A stretch of 64,000 nucleotides of DNA from positions 3,658,001 through 3,722,000 of the forward strand of contig NZ_CP138332.1 of NCBI RefSeq assembly GCF_033955345.1. The letters are read 5' to 3'. Positions 36,179 through 44,781 of the stretch are shown piece after piece; the first letter of the stretch is position 1, and each line of letters opens with the position of its first letter. Position numbers and translations under genes: made by a program. The stretch is from Sphingobacterium bambusae. GTDB lineage: Bacteria; Bacteroidota; Bacteroidia; Sphingobacteriales; Sphingobacteriaceae. The notes below the pieces were generated by a model. It was given only the letters and a program-made list of their open reading frames with translations, was not told the origin of the DNA and did not search any database.

Positions 36179-37978
36179 ATGGAGTTATTTGATTACAAAG
36201 AAGAGCTAAAGAGGATACCGCATAAGCCCGGTGTATATCAGTATTTTGATAAAAACAATGAGCTGATCTATGTGGGTAAAGCAAAGAATTTGCGTAATAG
36301 GGTAGGTTCTTATTTTGTGAATGATAACCAACTAAACAGCAAAACTAAGGTGTTGGTGCGTAAAATCAATCGTATCGCTTTTACGATCGTGGATACGGAG
36401 ATTGATGCTTGGTTATTGGAAAATAACCTGATCAAAAAGCACAAACCGCGCTACAATGTGATGCTGAAGGATGACAAGACCTATCCTTGGATCGTGATTA
36501 AGCAAGAGCATTTTCCACGTGTCTTTTGGACGCGAAAGTACATCAAGGACGGCTCGCGCTACTATGGACCTTATGCTTCGGTGAGCATGATGCACATTAT
36601 CTTGGATATGATCCGTGAATTGTTCCCTTTGCGCACCTGCAACCTAAATTTGGCGCCCGAGAACGTTGCAAAAGGGAAGTATAAGGTTTGCCTAGAGTAT
36701 CAAATAGGGAATTGTAAAGGTCCTTGCGAGGGCTATCAGGCAGAGGAAGACTACAATCAGAATCTTTCCGATATCAAGGATATCCTCAATGGCAAGATTT
36801 CAGTGGTGACCAACCGGCTGAAAGCCCAAATGAACGATGCGGTAAGCGGATTGAATTTTGAGGCGGCACATATCTTTAAAGCCAAGCTGGATAAGCTCTC
36901 CAACTATCAAAGTAAATCTACGGTAGTGAGTTCTTCCATCACCAATGTAGATGTATTCAATATCGCCTCGGATGATAGTTATGCCTTTGTGAATTACTTG
37001 AAGGTGGCGCATGGTGTTGTTATCCAAACGCAAACACTCGAGATGAAAAAACGTCTGGACGAATCGGAGGAGGAACTGCTTGCCTTGGCGATCCCGGAGA
37101 TCAGGAGTCGTTTCAAGAGCACGTCAAGAGAGATTATCGTGCCGTTTGATATGCATATTGAGGAAAGGGAAGATATGAAGTTTACCGTGCCTAAAATGGG
37201 CGATAAACGTAACCTATTGGATCTTTCCTATAAAAACGTTGCCTACTTTAAGAAGGAGCGTATGCTGCAGTATGAACGCCTGAATCCGGAAATAAAAACG
37301 GAACGTGTGTTGAAGCAGATGCAAAAAGATTTACGCATGAATGTTTTGCCTCGGCATATTGAGTGTTTCGATAACTCCAATATACAGGGGAACTTTCCCG
37401 TTTCGGCTATCGTTGTCTTCAAAGATGCGAAGCCCTCCAAGAAAGATTATCGACATTTTAACGTGAAAACCGTTGTTGGACCCAATGACTTTGCTACGAT
37501 GGAAGAAGCTGTTTTCAGGCGCTACCGACGCTTGTTAGACGAGGATCAAACATTGCCGCAGCTGATCATCATTGATGGCGGTAAAGGTCAGTTGGGAGCG
37601 GCGTTAAAAAGTCTAAAGTTGCTAGGAATAGAAAAACAGGTAACGGTAATCGGTATTGCCAAAAGGCTGGAAGAACTTTATTATCCAGGCGACCAATATC
37701 CGCTCTATTTGGATAAAAAGTCGGAAACTTTACGCATTATTCAGCACCTTCGTGACGAGGCTCACCGTTTCGGGATCACCTTCCACCGTAACCAACGTAG
37801 TAAGAAGACCTTTGTTTCTGAATTGGAGAATATCCCAGGTATTGGGAAGACATCGGTAGAAAAGCTATTGAAGGCTTTTAAATCTGCCAAGAAGGTGCAA
37901 GAGGCAAGTGACGAAGATTTAGGAAAAGTGCTTAACCAAAAGCAGGTTAAAGCACTTCGCACCTATTTCAGTAGTTAA
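36179..37978 (+). CDS. uvrC: excinuclease ABC subunit C
   Basis: 599 residues. UvrC makes both incisions in nucleotide excision repair. The N-terminal GIY-YIG nuclease domain has KPGVYQYFDKNNELIYVGKAKNLRNRVGSYF. A UVR domain that contacts UvrB lies near residues 203-240, the RNase H-like nuclease domain contains ECFDNSNIQGNFPVSA and IIDGGKGQLGAAL, and helix-hairpin-helix motifs form the C-terminus (ENIPGIGKTSVEKLLKAF). The stop codon shares the bases TTAA with the stop of the convergent era gene. Confidence 0.98.
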   Translation: MELFDYKEELKRIPHKPGVYQYFDKNNELIYVGKAKNLRNRVGSYFVNDNQLNSKTKVLVRKINRIAFTIVDTEIDAWLLENNLIKKHKPRYNVMLKDDKTYPWIVIKQEHFPRVFWTRKYIKDGSRYYGPYASVSMMHIILDMIRELFPLRTCNLNLAPENVAKGKYKVCLEYQIGNCKGPCEGYQAEEDYNQNLSDIKDILNGKISVVTNRLKAQMNDAVSGLNFEAAHIFKAKLDKLSNYQSKSTVVSSSITNVDVFNIASDDSYAFVNYLKVAHGVVIQTQTLEMKKRLDESEEELLALAIPEIRSRFKSTSREIIVPFDMHIEEREDMKFTVPKMGDKRNLLDLSYKNVAYFKKERMLQYERLNPEIKTERVLKQMQKDLRMNVLPRHIECFDNSNIQGNFPVSAIVVFKDAKPSKKDYRHFNVKTVVGPNDFATMEEAVFRRYRRLLDEDQTLPQLIIIDGGKGQLGAALKSLKLLGIEKQVTVIGIAKRLEELYYPGDQYPLYLDKKSETLRIIQHLRDEAHRFGITFHRNQRSKKTFVSELENIPGIGKTSVEKLLKAFKSAKKVQEASDEDLGKVLNQKQVKALRTYFSS

Positions 37979-38853
37979 TCGTCGTAACCAAATTTTTTCA
38001 GGTAGTTTTTCTTGCTTCTCCAGTCGGGGATCACTTTGACAAACATTTCTAGAAACACCTTGCCGCCGATAAATTCTTCCATATCTTGACGGGCGTATGT
38101 GCCTACTTTTTTAATCAGGGCACCAGCCTTGCCGATAATAATATTTTTCTGTGAATCGCGCTCGACTATAATTTCTGCCGCAATTCTAGTAAGGTTCTCT
38201 TCTTCCTTATAGGCGGTAACCACAACTTCTGTACTGTAAGGAATTTCCTTGTCATACAATTTAAAGATCTTTTCCCGAATCATTTCGGCAACGAAGAAAC
38301 GCATGTTTTTATCCGTCAATTCATCTTTCTCGTAGTATGGCGCATGTTCAGGAAGCTTCTCCTTGATATATTGCATGATTCCTGTCACTCCATGATCTTT
38401 CAATGCTGAAATGGCGAAAATGGAATCCGGATTGAGCTTCTCTTGCCAAAAGTCTATCTTGCTTTTGACCTCTTCTTCGGAAGATTTGTCGATCTTGTTG
38501 ATCAATACAGCCACAGGCGATGAGGTTTTTCGTAACTTCTCTATAACGTCGTTCTCATCATATTTCTCATGGATGTCGGTCACAAAAAGGATGATATCGG
38601 CATCGATCAATGATCCCTGCACGAAATTCATCATGGATTCTTGTAAGGAATAGTTCGGTTTTATGACCCCGGGAGTATCCGAGAACACAATTTGATGATT
38701 CTCATCATTCACGATTCCAATAATTCGGTGCCGCGTAGTTTGGGCTTTTGGTGTGATAATGGACATCTTCTCACCTACTAATGAGTTCATTAGGGTGGAC
38801 TTGCCCGCATTGGGTTTTCCGATAATACTTACGAATCCTGCTTTGTGCGACAT
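37975..38853 (-). CDS. era: GTPase Era
   Basis: 292 residues. Era binds 16S rRNA near its 3' end and helps mature the 30S subunit. GTPase motifs are GKPNAGKST (G1), the switch region TTRHRIIG, FSDTPGV (G3) and INKID (G4). The KH domain follows with IIVERDSQKNIIIGKAG and VFLEMFVKVIPDWR near the C-terminus. It is monocistronic and convergent with uvrC, whose end it overlaps by 4 bases. Confidence 0.97.
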   Translation of the reverse strand: MSHKAGFVSIIGKPNAGKSTLMNSLVGEKMSIITPKAQTTRHRIIGIVNDENHQIVFSDTPGVIKPNYSLQESMMNFVQGSLIDADIILFVTDIHEKYDENDVIEKLRKTSSPVAVLINKIDKSSEEEVKSKIDFWQEKLNPDSIFAISALKDHGVTGIMQYIKEKLPEHAPYYEKDELTDKNMRFFVAEMIREKIFKLYDKEIPYSTEVVVTAYKEEENLTRIAAEIIVERDSQKNIIIGKAGALIKKVGTYARQDMEEFIGGKVFLEMFVKVIPDWRSKKNYLKKFGYDD

Positions 38854-39117
38854 TTTATCTTTATTTTATTTGGAATACAAAGAAACAAATAATATCTTTG
38901 TACTCCAATTAAACGGAATGTTATCTTGCGCTAACGATACAAAAAAGCGCAATTTCAATAAAAAAACATAACGAGTTGGGACGTCGATATAACGTCGAAA
39001 TCTACGATCTTTTAAGAGAGATTGTTGGAAACTGAAAAATTAAGCGCGATGCTTTATTGCTATAAGTGAAAAAAAGCCGGTAATCTTTGATAGTTCGTAA
39101 TCGGTAACAAAATATAT

Positions 39118-39186
39118 TGCGTGATGGAGCATTTGGTAGCTCGTCGGGTTCTTATCCGCCAGTTGGCGGACATCAGTTCGAGTCAC
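39118..39186 (+). pseudogene. degenerate tRNA-fMet copy with palindromic replacement
   Basis: The first half follows the intact copies closely (D arm GGAGC, GGTAGCTC, then TCGGG), and the T-arm CATCAGTTCGAGTC is identical. The 3' half of the anticodon arm is replaced by TATCCGCCAGTTGGCGGA, so the anticodon stem cannot form, and the 3' acceptor strand (CACTGAAG) does not pair with the 5' strand. It is most likely not a functional tRNA. Confidence 0.7.
39155..39170. repeat. 16-bp near-palindrome inside the first degenerate tRNA copy
   Basis: TCCGCCAGTTGGCGGA is palindromic except for the central pair. The same element, as a perfect palindrome, occurs at 39645-39660 at the equivalent point of another broken copy. 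Confidence 0.8.
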
Positions 39187-39229
39187 TGAAGTATGATTAG
39201 GCGCGATGCTTGATTGATTAAAGAAATAT

Positions 39230-39302
<73 letters not shown>

Positions 39303-39307
39303 CTAAA

Positions 39308-39330
39308 GAGCTAGACGTAAAGTCTAGCTC
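39308..39330 (+). repeat. spacer hairpin after tRNA-fMet copy 1
   Basis: A 9-bp perfect stem (GAGCTAGAC with GTCTAGCTC) and a GTAAA loop, without a T-run. It may be a processing signal between tandem tRNAs in one precursor. An identical hairpin follows copy 2. Confidence 0.65.
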
Positions 39331-39383
39331 GAAGAAATTAAATACGCTAAGCGCGATGCATAGCTGAACAAATAAAGAAATAT

Positions 39384-39456
<73 letters not shown>

Positions 39457-39461
39457 CTAAA

Positions 39462-39484
39462 GAGCTAGACGTAAAGTCTAGCTC
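39462..39484 (+). repeat. spacer hairpin after tRNA-fMet copy 2
   Basis: Identical to the hairpin at 39308-39330 (9-bp stem, GTAAA loop). Confidence 0.65.
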
Positions 39485-39503
39485 GAAGAAATTAAAATTA
39501 CAT

Positions 39504-39576
<73 letters not shown>

Positions 39577-39583
39577 CATTAGA

Positions 39584-39616
39584 AGCCCTGAGGAAACTCG
39601 GGGCTTTGTATTTTTA
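39584..39616 (+). terminator. terminator of the tRNA-fMet array
   Basis: AGCCCTGAG (39584-39592) pairs with CTCGGGGCT (39597-39605) with one G-T pair and a GAAA loop, followed by TTGTATTTTT. Confidence 0.8.
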
Positions 39617-39623
39617 GAACTTT

Positions 39624-39686
39624 TAGCTGCTGGTCGTGCTCATATCCGCCAGCTGGCGGACATCAGTTCGAGTCTTGTTCCCGCTA
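39624..39686 (+). pseudogene. 3' fragment of tRNA-fMet with palindrome
   Basis: A truncated copy lacking the 5' acceptor strand and much of the D arm. After GTGCTCATA it carries the palindrome, then CATCAGTTCGAGTC and the 3' end CCCGCTACATT, plus 16 further bases that copy the region after tRNA copy 3, including the 5' arm of its terminator. It is a partial duplication of the end of the array. Confidence 0.75.
39645..39660. repeat. 16-bp perfect palindrome inside the last degenerate tRNA copy
   Basis: TCCGCCAGCTGGCGGA is its own reverse complement. It replaces the 3' side of the anticodon arm, exactly as in the degenerate copy at the other end of the array. Confidence 0.85.
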
Positions 39687-39759
39687 CATTAGAAGCCCTG
39701 AGGAAATTTTTGTTTATATTTATTTAAAAATGCTTACCGAATTATAAACTACAGCAATT

Positions 39760-40014
39760 ATGCTATTTACCGTTTATGTGCAATATGCTTCTGTTCATCA
39801 TAAAATTTACATTGGGTACACTTCCAATTTAGCAGCGCGTCTGTTATCGCATAATAAATTAGCAACGAAAGGGTGGACAATAAGATTTAGACCTTGGAAA
39901 GTGATCTACAAAGAAGAATTTGATAGCAAAGTTGCAGCTATGGTACGAGAAAAGGAATTGAAAAGTGCGCGAGGACGTTTGTTTATAAAAACCTTGATCA
40001 ACTGCTACGAATGA
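39760..40014 (+). CDS. small GIY-YIG nuclease-like protein
   Basis: 84 residues, the size of stand-alone GIY-YIG proteins of the UPF0213 type. The motif appears as FTVYVQYAS then KIYIGYTSNLAARLLSHN, with the catalytic Arg in LAARL and a Glu in AMVREKELKSARGR. The canonical GIY and YIG triplets read VYV and YIG, so the first is altered, as in many members. DNA cleavage by such small proteins is rarely demonstrated. It lies directly after the tRNA array and has no partner gene. Confidence 0.8.
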   Translation: MLFTVYVQYASVHHKIYIGYTSNLAARLLSHNKLATKGWTIRFRPWKVIYKEEFDSKVAAMVREKELKSARGRLFIKTLINCYE

Positions 40015-40120
40015 TCGGAATGCATTTTGATAGTTCACAATTTTATGGATCTTTCGTAAAGAAAGGCGAAAAAAGCGCAATCGTTTGATTATGATTCCTA
40101 TTTCGGGATGCGGATTTTCC

Positions 40121-40150
40121 TATTTAAGTTTATCGAAATAAACTTAAATA
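40121..40150 (+). repeat. 12-bp inverted repeat at the start of the DUF3472 gene
   Basis: TATTTAAGTTTA (40121-40132) and TAAACTTAAATA (40139-40150) form a perfect stem with a TCGAAA loop. It ends on the first base of the preferred ATG, so it covers the ribosome entry region. It could affect translation or be a weak terminator of the GIY-YIG gene. Confidence 0.6.
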
Positions 40151-41472
40151 TGTACACGAACATCTTCAAGAAAAGCCTAGGGCTGTTGATCTTTTTATTT
40201 ATAGCATGTATATCTCTAGCTAATCAAGTTGGTGAAAAGCGTGTAGCTGACAGGTCGCATTATGCCGTTCCGCTGGCTGGTAATGCTTTTTTAACAAATA
40301 AACCAGCTGCTGCCACCGAGCAAATCAGAAATAATGGTCTTATCAACTGGAGCAACCCTTCGAGTATTGTCAGTGTGTATTTTCGCGTGAAGGATGCGAG
40401 GACGCTAAACCTCAAGCTGAGGGCAAAAGCTCCCTCAGCAAATAGCTCGAGTAGAATCAGAATTACTTTAGGCGGTACCTCCAAAGAGATCGAACTCTTT
40501 GGGGCGGAAGTAAAGGACTATGAAGTTGGTGTTTTCTCTGCGCAGTCGGGTTACGTGCAGGTTGATTTGCAGGGCATTTCAAAGACCGGACAATATTTCG
40601 GCGATGTATCACACCTTTTGATTGGGACGGAGCTTGATTCGAGCGATTTTTTGTATGCCAATGATCCCGCTTATTACTATTGGGCTAGAAGAGGCCCGTC
40701 TTGCCATATGGCATACACCATCCCTAGCAGTGATCCTATTGAGTACTATTATGGAGAACTTACAGTCCCACAAGGTCAAGATGCGATCGGCTCCTACTTT
40801 ATGAGCAACGGCTTTTCGGAAGGCTACTTTGGTATCCAGGTGAACTCGGTCACAGAGCGAAGGATACTGTTTTCGGTGTGGAGCCCGTTCGCCACGGACA
40901 ATCCTGCGGACATACCGGAGCATTTGCGCGTAACCCTTAATCGAAAAGGCGAGGGGGTGCATACTGGCGAGTTTGGGAATGAAGGCTCTGGTGGACAGAG
41001 TTTTTTACGGTACAATTGGACTGCCGGAAGCAGTTATCGGTTTTTGTTAAAGGGTAAACCAGACGGAAACGGTGCGACAGACTTTACCGCGTGGATCTAC
41101 TTATCGGATCAGGACGGTTGGTCATTGATCGCTAGTTGGAAACGCCCCGAATTATCAAAAAACCTAACCGGATTCCATAGTTTCCTTGAAAACTTTGATC
41201 CGAACAATGGGCATTTAGGACGTAAAGTGTTGTTCTCCAATAGATGGGTTCGGACCGCGTCTGGTAACTGGCTGCCCATTCAGTCGGCGAAGTTTACTGT
41301 AGATGCTACCTATCATGCAAAACAACGTATAGATGCTATCGGCGGTGTGCTTAATGATGAATTTTACCTGCAAAATGGTGGTTTTTTCTCGACGATCGTT
41401 GCTCCCAATAGTGTTTTTTCTATTCCTGCTGCTCAGGATGCTCCCAAGATAAATTTCGACGCGTTACCGTAA
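40150..41472 (+). CDS. DUF3472 family exported protein
   Basis: About 440 residues from the ATG at 40150, which gives a signal peptide (MYTNIFKKSLGLLIFLF, cleaved near SLA/NQ); an in-frame ATG at 40108 would add 14 residues before it. An N-terminal beta-rich domain (about 20-135) resembles DUF5077. The DUF3472 part follows, with SCHMAYTIPSSDPIEYYYGE, EGYFGIQVNSVTERRILFSV, GVHTGEFGNEGSGGQSFLRY and FHSFLENFDPNNGHLGRK. These proteins often occur in polysaccharide-use loci of this phylum and may bind or act on glycans, but no activity is established. The SusC/SusD genes follow on the same strand after 197 bases. Confidence 0.83.
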   Translation: MYTNIFKKSLGLLIFLFIACISLANQVGEKRVADRSHYAVPLAGNAFLTNKPAAATEQIRNNGLINWSNPSSIVSVYFRVKDARTLNLKLRAKAPSANSSSRIRITLGGTSKEIELFGAEVKDYEVGVFSAQSGYVQVDLQGISKTGQYFGDVSHLLIGTELDSSDFLYANDPAYYYWARRGPSCHMAYTIPSSDPIEYYYGELTVPQGQDAIGSYFMSNGFSEGYFGIQVNSVTERRILFSVWSPFATDNPADIPEHLRVTLNRKGEGVHTGEFGNEGSGGQSFLRYNWTAGSSYRFLLKGKPDGNGATDFTAWIYLSDQDGWSLIASWKRPELSKNLTGFHSFLENFDPNNGHLGRKVLFSNRWVRTASGNWLPIQSAKFTVDATYHAKQRIDAIGGVLNDEFYLQNGGFFSTIVAPNSVFSIPAAQDAPKINFDALP

Positions 41473-41535
41473 GCTCTGATGGTGAATTTCGATCTTTAAA
41501 TGGCCGGATCAATATAAAGTTGCTGAAAGTTGTTA

Positions 41536-41575
41536 TGCAAACGTTTGTGTTATTTTGCGCAAACGATTTCGTTTC
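41536..41575 (+). promoter_or_regulatory. two LacI/GalR-type operator-like sites upstream of susC
   Basis: CAAACGTTTG (41538-41547) is a perfect palindrome centred on CG, extended as TGCAAACGTTTGTG, which resembles LacI/PurR-family operators. A second GCAAACGATTTCG begins at 41559. The GCAAACG core recurs 22 bases apart, about two helical turns, on the same face. AAACGATTTCGTTT (41561-41574) is itself an inverted repeat. No regulator gene is next to it. Confidence 0.5.
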
Positions 41576-41595
41576 ACCTAGGATTTATGTTTAGG

Positions 41596-41665
41596 TTACT
41601 TTAAGTTAACTTGGCACCAACTAGATTATGGTAATCTACTAGTTGAGCAAAAAACCTTAAAGTAA
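41596..41665 (+). promoter_or_regulatory. nested hairpin leader ending at the susC start
   Basis: TTACTTTAAG (41596-41605) pairs perfectly with CTTAAAGTAA (41656-41665), which ends 4 bases before the ATG. Inside it, CAACT-AGATTA (41618-41628) pairs with TAATCT-AGTTG (41632-41645) with a 3-base bulge. The outer 3' arm would hide the ribosome entry region. Confidence 0.5.
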
Positions 41666-41669
41666 TTTT

Positions 41670-44600
41670 ATGAGAAAGAGATCTACAAATCCTTTGTTCA
41701 TCGGTAAGAGTTTTCGGTTGGCTTCGATGTTGATGATCGGTACTTTGGTCCACTCGGGCTCGGTATGGGGAAGCAGCATGGGGTACTACGGAAATACGCT
41801 TTACCAACAAACGGTAACCGGTCAGGTTACGGCATCGAATGGGCCAGTGTCCGGCGTCACAATATCCGTACAAGGGAAGCCTACCTTAAAAACGTCGACA
41901 GACGAGCGCGGAAATTTCTCCATAGCAGCGGCCCAAGGAGATGTCCTTTTGTTTACAGCTATTGGCTTTGAACAGCATACGCAGGTTGTTGACGGGGCGG
42001 CTATACAGGTCTTGTTGAAGGCTGTTGACCAAGCTTTGGAGGAAGTGGTGGTTGTTGGTTACGGAGCACAGAAAAAAGAGAGCTTGACTGGAGCTTTAAC
42101 ATCCGTTAAAGGAGATGAGCTACGGGATATTACGACAGCCTCAGTAGAGAATATGCTGAATGCAAAGGCTCCAGGGGTTTATGTGGCTCCGGGGTCTGGT
42201 CAGCCCGGCGCGCGCGGTGCGGTAGTAATCCGAGGGCAGGCAACGCTTAGTGGTACCACGAGTCCTCTTTGGGTAATAGATGGGGTGATTATCGGGACAT
42301 CTGCTGGTGATCTAAATCCCGATGATGTAGAGTCGATGACGGTACTTAAGGATGCCGCTTCCACAGCGATTTATGGATCGCAAGGTGCTAATGGTGTGGT
42401 TGTTGTTACCACTAAAGGAGCAAAGAGCGGAAAAACAACCATCGAACTGTCCACTAAAGTAGGCTTCAACCAGCTGACGAATGGGAACTTGGAGATGATG
42501 AATGGCGAAGAGCTCTACGACTATTATAGCTCGTTTGCAAATGCAAATACAATCGCCTTTCCCCGATGGAACGAAGAACTACGAAATACTAATTTCGATT
42601 GGTGGAAAATAGCGACGAGAAATGGATTTACCCAAAACCATAACGTTACGCTCCAAGGTGGTACAGAAAGCCTTCAATCCTTGCTATCGATTGGCTTGTA
42701 TGATGAAAAAGGTGCTGTGAAGGGGTATGATTTTACACGATACAACGTCCGCTTCCGGCAGACTTATAAGCCATTTGAATGGCTGACGATAAAACCATCA
42801 TTTGTTGGAGCGCGACGTGGTGTGGCGGATAGGCAATATTCTACAACAGCGATGTATTCGAATTTTCCTTGGGATAGCCCATTTGATAGCGATGGGAATT
42901 TGGTGCCACATCGTTACAGCGGCTGGGTGAATAGTGCAAGCACAAATTATCTTTACGATTTGCAGTGGAACAATTCTACAAATACAAATTATGAATTGAT
43001 GGGGAATCTTGATTTTGATGTAAAGTTGACCAATTGGTTGACTTTCTCATCGGTCAACAACTATCGTTACAATAATTATTCTTCCAGCGGTTATGCAGAT
43101 CCCCGTTCGAATGGAGGGGAGAGTGTAGGTGGAAGGCTAGCGGAATATCGAACTGAATTTGCGAGGCGGTATACTAGCCAAATTCTTCGTGCTAACAAAA
43201 CTTGGGGTTTACACGCCTTAAATGGTGTGTTGGTATACGAATTCAATGACTACACGGCCAAAACGCTGGATGTGTACGGAACGGGATTTATTCCCGGTTT
43301 CCAAGTATTGGATGTCGTGAACAGACCGGAACGTACGCGTGGTAAGATTAACGAATGGGCGGTGCAGTCGCTGTTATCTAATATGCATTACTCCTATGAT
43401 AATAGATACTTGGCACAAGTTTCTTTTCGTCGAGATGGAGCATCCAACTTTGGTGACAACGCAAAATATGGCAATTTCTTCTCGGTGAGTGCTGGTTGGA
43501 ATGTAAACAATGAACAGTGGTTCAAGGCGGATTGGGTGGATGCCTTAAAGCTAAGGGCAGCATATGGTTCAGTAGGGAATCGTCCTAGCGCATTGTACCC
43601 ACAGTATAATCTTTATTCCGTATCTGCGACGTCGGGGTATAATGAAAGTCCTGGGGCGCTCATCAGTCAAAAAGGAAATCCTGACCTCACTTGGGAAAAG
43701 ACATATACTACGGGTGTCGGAGTTGATGCCTCGGTTTTAAATAATCGTGCTCGCGTGACGCTAGATTATTACATTAAGAATACGGATAATATCCTTTATC
43801 AAGTGCCTGTTACGGGTACTGTGGGTATCACGAGTATTTGGCGAAACATTGGTGAAATGCGAAATACAGGTTTAGAGCTAGCTATTGGTGGCGATATCGT
43901 TAGAAACACCGACTGGTTATGGAGTGTCGACTTGAATGTTGGCCACAATCGTAATCAGCTAACGCAGCTTTATCCGACGAAAGACGCCAGTGGTAATTTT
44001 GTTGTACGTCCAATTATTGTGGGCGATGGTTTGGGGATTGCGGGATCGTCGCAACGTATTCTTGAACCGGGGCTTCCTGTGGATACCTATTATCTAAAGG
44101 AATGGGCCGGAGTTAACCCCGAGAATGGAGCGCCCATGTGGTATAGGGTGCAACGGGATGCTGATGGAAATGAAACTTCCCGCACGACGACTTCAAATTA
44201 TTCTGAAGCGACATTCGAAAAATTGGGCAATGCGGCGCCTAATATCTTTGGGGGATTTTCTACGGCATTACGCTATAAAAACATTGATTTAGGTGCTGTT
44301 TTCGGTTATTCTATCGGTGGTCAAATCTATAATTATGCTCGTCAAGAATATGATGCCGATGGAACGTATACGGATCGAAACCAAATGAAATTGATGCCTG
44401 ATTGGAGTCGTTGGGAAAAGGAAGGAGACATTGCTACACATCCTATAGCAAAATACAACAATCGTGATGGTGGTAATCAAGCGTCTTCCCGTTTTATTGA
44501 AGACAGCGATTTCTTACGCCTACGTTCACTGACCGTAGGTTATAATTTTAAGTTGAGTCAATACAATATTAGAAATTTGCGTGTGTATTTTGCAGGTGAG

Positions 44601-44768
44601 AACTTGTTTGTCTTGACCAAATATTCAGGCGTAGATCCAGAATTGCCAATAAGAGAGGCTGATGAAGCAAGTTTAGGCGAACCTGTTGGCGCTTTACTTG
44701 GATCGACTGGGCCATCCGTTTATCCAGCTACACGTCGTTTCATGCTGGGCTTTAATCTTTCATTCTAA
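41670..44768 (+). CDS. SusC/RagA family TonB-dependent outer-membrane receptor
   Basis: 1032 residues. It forms the outer-membrane channel that imports an oligosaccharide or other large nutrient, driven by TonB. Regions in order: signal sequence (about 1-35), a CarboxypepD_reg-like domain (about 48-125, TVTGQVTASNGPVSGVTISV and DVLLFTAIGFE), the SusC signature EEVVVVGYGAQKKESLTGA, the plug (about 140-255, VVIRGQATLSGT and MTVLKDAASTAIYGSQGANG) and the 22-strand barrel, ending in a terminal Phe (FMLGFNLSF). No STN domain is seen, so there is no sign of sigma/anti-sigma signalling. The susD-like gene follows after 13 bases. Confidence 0.95.
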   Translation: MRKRSTNPLFIGKSFRLASMLMIGTLVHSGSVWGSSMGYYGNTLYQQTVTGQVTASNGPVSGVTISVQGKPTLKTSTDERGNFSIAAAQGDVLLFTAIGFEQHTQVVDGAAIQVLLKAVDQALEEVVVVGYGAQKKESLTGALTSVKGDELRDITTASVENMLNAKAPGVYVAPGSGQPGARGAVVIRGQATLSGTTSPLWVIDGVIIGTSAGDLNPDDVESMTVLKDAASTAIYGSQGANGVVVVTTKGAKSGKTTIELSTKVGFNQLTNGNLEMMNGEELYDYYSSFANANTIAFPRWNEELRNTNFDWWKIATRNGFTQNHNVTLQGGTESLQSLLSIGLYDEKGAVKGYDFTRYNVRFRQTYKPFEWLTIKPSFVGARRGVADRQYSTTAMYSNFPWDSPFDSDGNLVPHRYSGWVNSASTNYLYDLQWNNSTNTNYELMGNLDFDVKLTNWLTFSSVNNYRYNNYSSSGYADPRSNGGESVGGRLAEYRTEFARRYTSQILRANKTWGLHALNGVLVYEFNDYTAKTLDVYGTGFIPGFQVLDVVNRPERTRGKINEWAVQSLLSNMHYSYDNRYLAQVSFRRDGASNFGDNAKYGNFFSVSAGWNVNNEQWFKADWVDALKLRAAYGSVGNRPSALYPQYNLYSVSATSGYNESPGALISQKGNPDLTWEKTYTTGVGVDASVLNNRARVTLDYYIKNTDNILYQVPVTGTVGITSIWRNIGEMRNTGLELAIGGDIVRNTDWLWSVDLNVGHNRNQLTQLYPTKDASGNFVVRPIIVGDGLGIAGSSQRILEPGLPVDTYYLKEWAGVNPENGAPMWYRVQRDADGNETSRTTTSNYSEATFEKLGNAAPNIFGGFSTALRYKNIDLGAVFGYSIGGQIYNYARQEYDADGTYTDRNQMKLMPDWSRWEKEGDIATHPIAKYNNRDGGNQASSRFIEDSDFLRLRSLTVGYNFKLSQYNIRNLRVYFAGENLFVLTKYSGVDPELPIREADEASLGEPVGALLGSTGPSVYPATRRFMLGFNLSF

Positions 44769-44781
44769 AATTACAAAACAG

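Noticed and set aside
44686..44781. Longer N-terminus of the SusD protein overlapping susC
   Set aside because: It lies inside the end of susC and puts 32 residues before a textbook lipoprotein signal.
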